DNA of 64,000 nucleotides from an uncultured Lachnospiraceae bacterium (GTDB lineage Bacteria; Bacillota; Clostridia; Lachnospirales; Lachnospiraceae): positions 124,001 to 188,000 of the forward strand of contig CAJUGJ010000001.1 of NCBI GenBank assembly GCA_910586015.1, given 5' to 3'. This document shows positions 61,862 to 64,000 of the stretch, piece by piece (position 1 is the stretch's first letter; every line of letters starts with the position of its first letter). Made by a program: the position numbers and the translations under genes. Under the pieces are notes generated by a model. That model was not told where the DNA came from and did no database searches. It saw only the letters and a program-made list of their open reading frames with translations.

Positions 61862-62414
61862 ATACACATTTTTTCCAGCTATTGTTTTATTGTTTGTTAT
61901 TCCATTTATTTATGGAACTATGAATTTAGACTATTTACAGTCTGCTGACTGTTTGGAACGAATGGTTGCAGTGATTGGAATACCAATGTTTACTCCCCTT
62001 ATCCGACAGGAACATTCGCACAGCTTATATGAAACGATTGCCTTTCGACAAGTCTCTCTGCGGTTTATCGTCTTATTGCGGACAGTGTTTTCTATAACCG
62101 GCTCAATACTGTTAATTTTGGTATTTGAAATTTATATGAGATTTTGCGGCTGTTCATTTCCACTCTTTCTATATACCTTTCGGACTTTAGTTGCAAGTAT
62201 GGCATTGGGTTTTATAGGACTGCTCCTATCTTCCATAGTACAAAATACAATCGGTGGTTATTTATGTACATTTTGTTTTTATCTTATTGTACAAACTGGA
62301 AATTTAGGAGAATTATTCAAGCCTGTAACAAATGGAGTCCAGTTTATGCTGATACTTTTTCTTGGAGGTATGAGCTTGGCAATCATCTATTTTGGGAAAC
62401 CAACTTATTGTTGA
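61806..62414 (+). CDS. ABC transporter membrane subunit 2 (small)
   Basis: About 203 residues with six hydrophobic helices from near residue 17 to the end. I prefer a TTG start at 61806 because GGGGGG (61793-61798) lies about 7 bases upstream; an ATG at 61776 is also in frame but has no good RBS and lengthens the overlap with the preceding gene to 86 bases. Even with the TTG the overlap is 56 bases. The C-terminus ends abruptly after the last helix (FGKPTYC). It may pair with the larger subunit as a heterodimer. Confidence 0.72.
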   Translation: MKAENLLTIITANIHMNYKYTFFPAIVLLFVIPFIYGTMNLDYLQSADCLERMVAVIGIPMFTPLIRQEHSHSLYETIAFRQVSLRFIVLLRTVFSITGSILLILVFEIYMRFCGCSFPLFLYTFRTLVASMALGFIGLLLSSIVQNTIGGYLCTFCFYLIVQTGNLGELFKPVTNGVQFMLILFLGGMSLAIIYFGKPTYC

Positions 62415-62514
62415 TTTTATTAAGAGGAAAAACTTAAAAGATTATGATGGTATATAAGAACTTCTAAAGAGATAATCTAAATTCACAAATAATTTTATAA
62501 AATAAAAATATAAA

Positions 62515-62558
62515 AACAGATCTCCAAAAATTTTTTTTATTATTTTTGGAGATCTGTT
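62515..62558. terminator. Bidirectional terminator between the ABC genes and the NlpC/P60 gene
   Basis: A perfect 17-bp stem (62515-62531 with 62542-62558), loop of ten T/A bases, and A/T runs inside the stem. Convergent genes on both sides. Confidence 0.85.
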
Positions 62559-62570
62559 ATGAGATCTTAA

Positions 62571-63680
62571 TTACCCTAAGAAATTCTTAATTTTAATTAT
62601 TTTACGATAGTTTACATTCGAAATTTTACAGCCATAGGTATAGCCACTTTCATGAACAATCATTCCATTTCCAATATAAAGTCCTACGTGATCTACCTTT
62701 CCATTTGAGTTTCCATAGAATACAAGATCTCCCGGTTGTGCTTTCTCTAAAGTTACCTCTTTTCCATAACTTTGTCCTGCCATTCCATAAGTTGTTCGTT
62801 CCAGTTTAGAAATATCTACGCCACATTTTTTATAAACTTCTCGTACAAATCCAGAACAATCTGCTCCTTTTACTAAACTTTCACCACCCCAGACATAGCG
62901 AAGACCTAAATGGGATTGGGCTTCTAGGGCAATTTCATTTCGAAGAGCACTCGAAGTATAAGCACCGGGTTTTGTTGCTAAATCCCAAGTATAGGCTATA
63001 TCTACAAATTCTCTGGAAACATAACCTTCTGAGTTATCAATCATTACTTTAACCCAAAGTTTTGCTTTGGGATCTTCTTTGGTATATAGCTCTTTACTAC
63101 ATTCATCTAATACAATTAATTCTTCTCCTCTTGTTACTTCCGTAATAATAGTATCATCGGATAAACTGGAAGGTTTACTTCGAACATTAACAGTTCCTGC
63201 AATTACCTTTGCAGTTAACTTGGCAGTCTGTTTCGCTTTTTGTACCCCTTCATTTCCCAAATAAAGATATTGTGTACTAATATAACCTGTAACATCACCA
63301 GAAGATATCTTTGCCCACCCATCGTTTATTTCTGATACAATACAAGCAGCATCTTTCATAAGTAATCCAACAATAGTATAGTTTGTCCCTGCTCCTTGTC
63401 TAATACGAACATAGTCATTGACATTCGCAATTGCAATTCCTTTTGGAATAATTAATTGTGATGCAAACAGCATTGGTTCATTTAATAATATTTCACTGTT
63501 CTTCTTTTGTTCTTCTTTTGTATGGTCATAATATTGCTCTAAATAGTAAGAAAATCCACCGAGTGCTGTTTCTTCGGAAATCATCTCTGCCCATCCTAAT
63601 ACTTTTGGTTTCCATAAAAATATTTCAGTCACAACAAAAAAGGCGACAAAAAATAGTATCTTCGTTCTTTTTTTATTCAT
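62571..63680 (-). CDS. SH3-domain NlpC/P60 cell-wall endopeptidase
   Basis: 369 residues. A signal/anchor helix (about 6-24), a helical linker, two bacterial SH3 domains (about 84-140 and 158-226), and a C-terminal NlpC/P60 domain with C275 (GADCSGF), H331 (DHVGLYIG) and H343 (IVHESG). It should cut stem peptides (gamma-D-Glu-diamino acid bonds). SD GGAGG lies 7 bases before the ATG. It has its own consensus promoter at 63791-63819 and a leader of about 100 bases with a direct repeat. Confidence 0.93.
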   Translation of the reverse strand: MNKKRTKILFFVAFFVVTEIFLWKPKVLGWAEMISEETALGGFSYYLEQYYDHTKEEQKKNSEILLNEPMLFASQLIIPKGIAIANVNDYVRIRQGAGTNYTIVGLLMKDAACIVSEINDGWAKISSGDVTGYISTQYLYLGNEGVQKAKQTAKLTAKVIAGTVNVRSKPSSLSDDTIITEVTRGEELIVLDECSKELYTKEDPKAKLWVKVMIDNSEGYVSREFVDIAYTWDLATKPGAYTSSALRNEIALEAQSHLGLRYVWGGESLVKGADCSGFVREVYKKCGVDISKLERTTYGMAGQSYGKEVTLEKAQPGDLVFYGNSNGKVDHVGLYIGNGMIVHESGYTYGCKISNVNYRKIIKIKNFLG

Positions 63681-63760
63681 ATAATACCTCCAAATATCCT
63701 AGTTCTTTATTCTGCCATTTTATAAATTTCATTGTAAAATTTGGTGACAGTACTATTTTG

Positions 63761-63787
63761 TTACGAAAATATTAATATTATTACGAA
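63761..63787. repeat. Direct repeat flanking a palindrome in the NlpC/P60 leader
   Basis: TTACGAA occurs at 63761-63767 and 63781-63787, 20 bases apart (two helical turns), around the palindrome AATATTAATATT. It lies just downstream of the predicted transcription start of the NlpC/P60 gene. Could be a regulator site; untested. Confidence 0.4.
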
Positions 63788-63790
63788 GAG

Positions 63791-63819
63791 ATTGTACCAA
63801 TTATTTTCAAATTTGTCAA
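63791..63819 (-). promoter_or_regulatory. Promoter of the NlpC/P60 gene
   Basis: Minus strand TTGACA (63814-63819), 17-base spacer, TACAAT (63791-63796). Near consensus. Confidence 0.9.
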
Positions 63820-63848
63820 TATAATTCCATTTAAATACGATTAGAGCA

Positions 63849-63899
63849 AAAAAAGAGATCAGAAAAAGGAATCTAATTTCGATCCTATTTCTGACCTCG
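63849..63899 (-). terminator. Terminator of the gene at the right edge
   Basis: On the minus strand GAGGTCAGAAA...GGATC pairs imperfectly with GATTCC...TTTCTGATCTC and is followed by seven T (63849-63855). It stops the partial minus-strand gene ending at 63919. Confidence 0.75.
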
Positions 63900-63918
63900 A
63901 TATACTATTATAACACAA

Positions 63919-64000
63919 TTAAATAATAATACAGATTAAACCGCCATTACTATCATTGATGATCTTTTGCATGGTATCTTGAAGTTTTCTCTGGCTTTCT
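63919..64000 (-). CDS. C-terminal end of an unrecognised protein (start outside window)
   Basis: The last 26 codons of a minus-strand frame open to the right edge, ending QKIINDSNGGLICIII and stop TAA, with a proper terminator 20 bases downstream. Too short to assign to a family. The placement of the terminator is the main support for it being coding. Confidence 0.55.
   Translation of the reverse strand, partial: ESQRKLQDTMQKIINDSNGGLICIII

Noticed and set aside
57130..62570. Terminal repeats or att sites bounding the two-component/ABC block
   Set aside because: Both edges were compared by eye and only AT-rich similarity was found; no duplicated target or tRNA end is visible.

Overview
The window reads as one contiguous stretch of a low-GC Firmicute chromosome, most likely a member of Clostridia and probably Lachnospiraceae. 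The evidence is the AT-rich codon use, the strong GGAGG-type ribosome binding sites, and the gene orders. These include two radical-SAM-type genes ahead of rng-rplU-prp-rpmA-obgE, the radC-mreBCD-PBP2-minCDE-rodA-mgsA string, and the ylm/sepF/divIVA cluster. L27 carries an N-terminal extension next to its processing protease, as Firmicutes do. No rRNA, tRNA or CRISPR array was seen.

Layout. 1-8.3 kb (+ strand): end of scpA, scpB, a DD-carboxypeptidase, a HAD hydrolase, aspartokinase and a SWIM/SNF2 helicase. 8.3-10.1 kb: a zinc-ribbon membrane protein (minus), then a promoter, a predicted H-type pseudoknot leader and a 57-residue membrane protein, then a 108-residue unknown. 10.2-18.5 kb (+): radical SAM pair, RNase G, L21 (with its leader RNA), Prp, L27, ObgE, YhbY, NadD, YqeK, RsfS. 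18.6-20 kb (minus): LexA and a TtcA-like tRNA thiolase. 20.2-22.9 kb (+): large cell-wall amidase. 22.9-26.2 kb (minus): membrane protein, tyrosine recombinase, AAA ATPase. 26.2-33.2 kb (minus): rluD, lspA, aroB, divIVA, ylmH, yggT, sepF, ylmE and a HlyD-like gene, i.e. a division-associated cluster. 33.2-34.2 kb: DUF378 protein and a small P-loop protein. 34.2-44.9 kb (minus): DD-carboxypeptidase, mgsA, rodA, minE, minD, minC, PBP2, mreD, mreC, mreB, radC, the elongation and division-site machinery. 45-57.2 kb (minus): a methionine-gamma-lyase-like enzyme under its own promoter, and a mismatch-repair operon (MutS-like membrane ATPase, rnhA, mutS, nagZ, mutL, miaA) ending in a GH29 fucosidase.

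57.2-62.5 kb is the clearest accessory block. It holds the wreck of a small helix-turn-helix gene, then a response regulator, histidine kinase, ABC ATPase and two membrane subunits. Their base composition is visibly richer in G and C than the flanks, and the architecture resembles peptide-antibiotic sensing and resistance modules. The window closes with an SH3/NlpC-P60 cell-wall hydrolase and the last codons of an unrecognised minus-strand gene.

Most of the window is housekeeping. The signals most worth following are the compact pseudoknot leader ahead of the 57-residue membrane protein, the acquired two-component/ABC block with its pseudogene scar, catalytic-residue substitutions in MgsA and NagZ-like proteins, an RNase G lacking the zinc-link, and a family of related hairpins at three distant gene ends.
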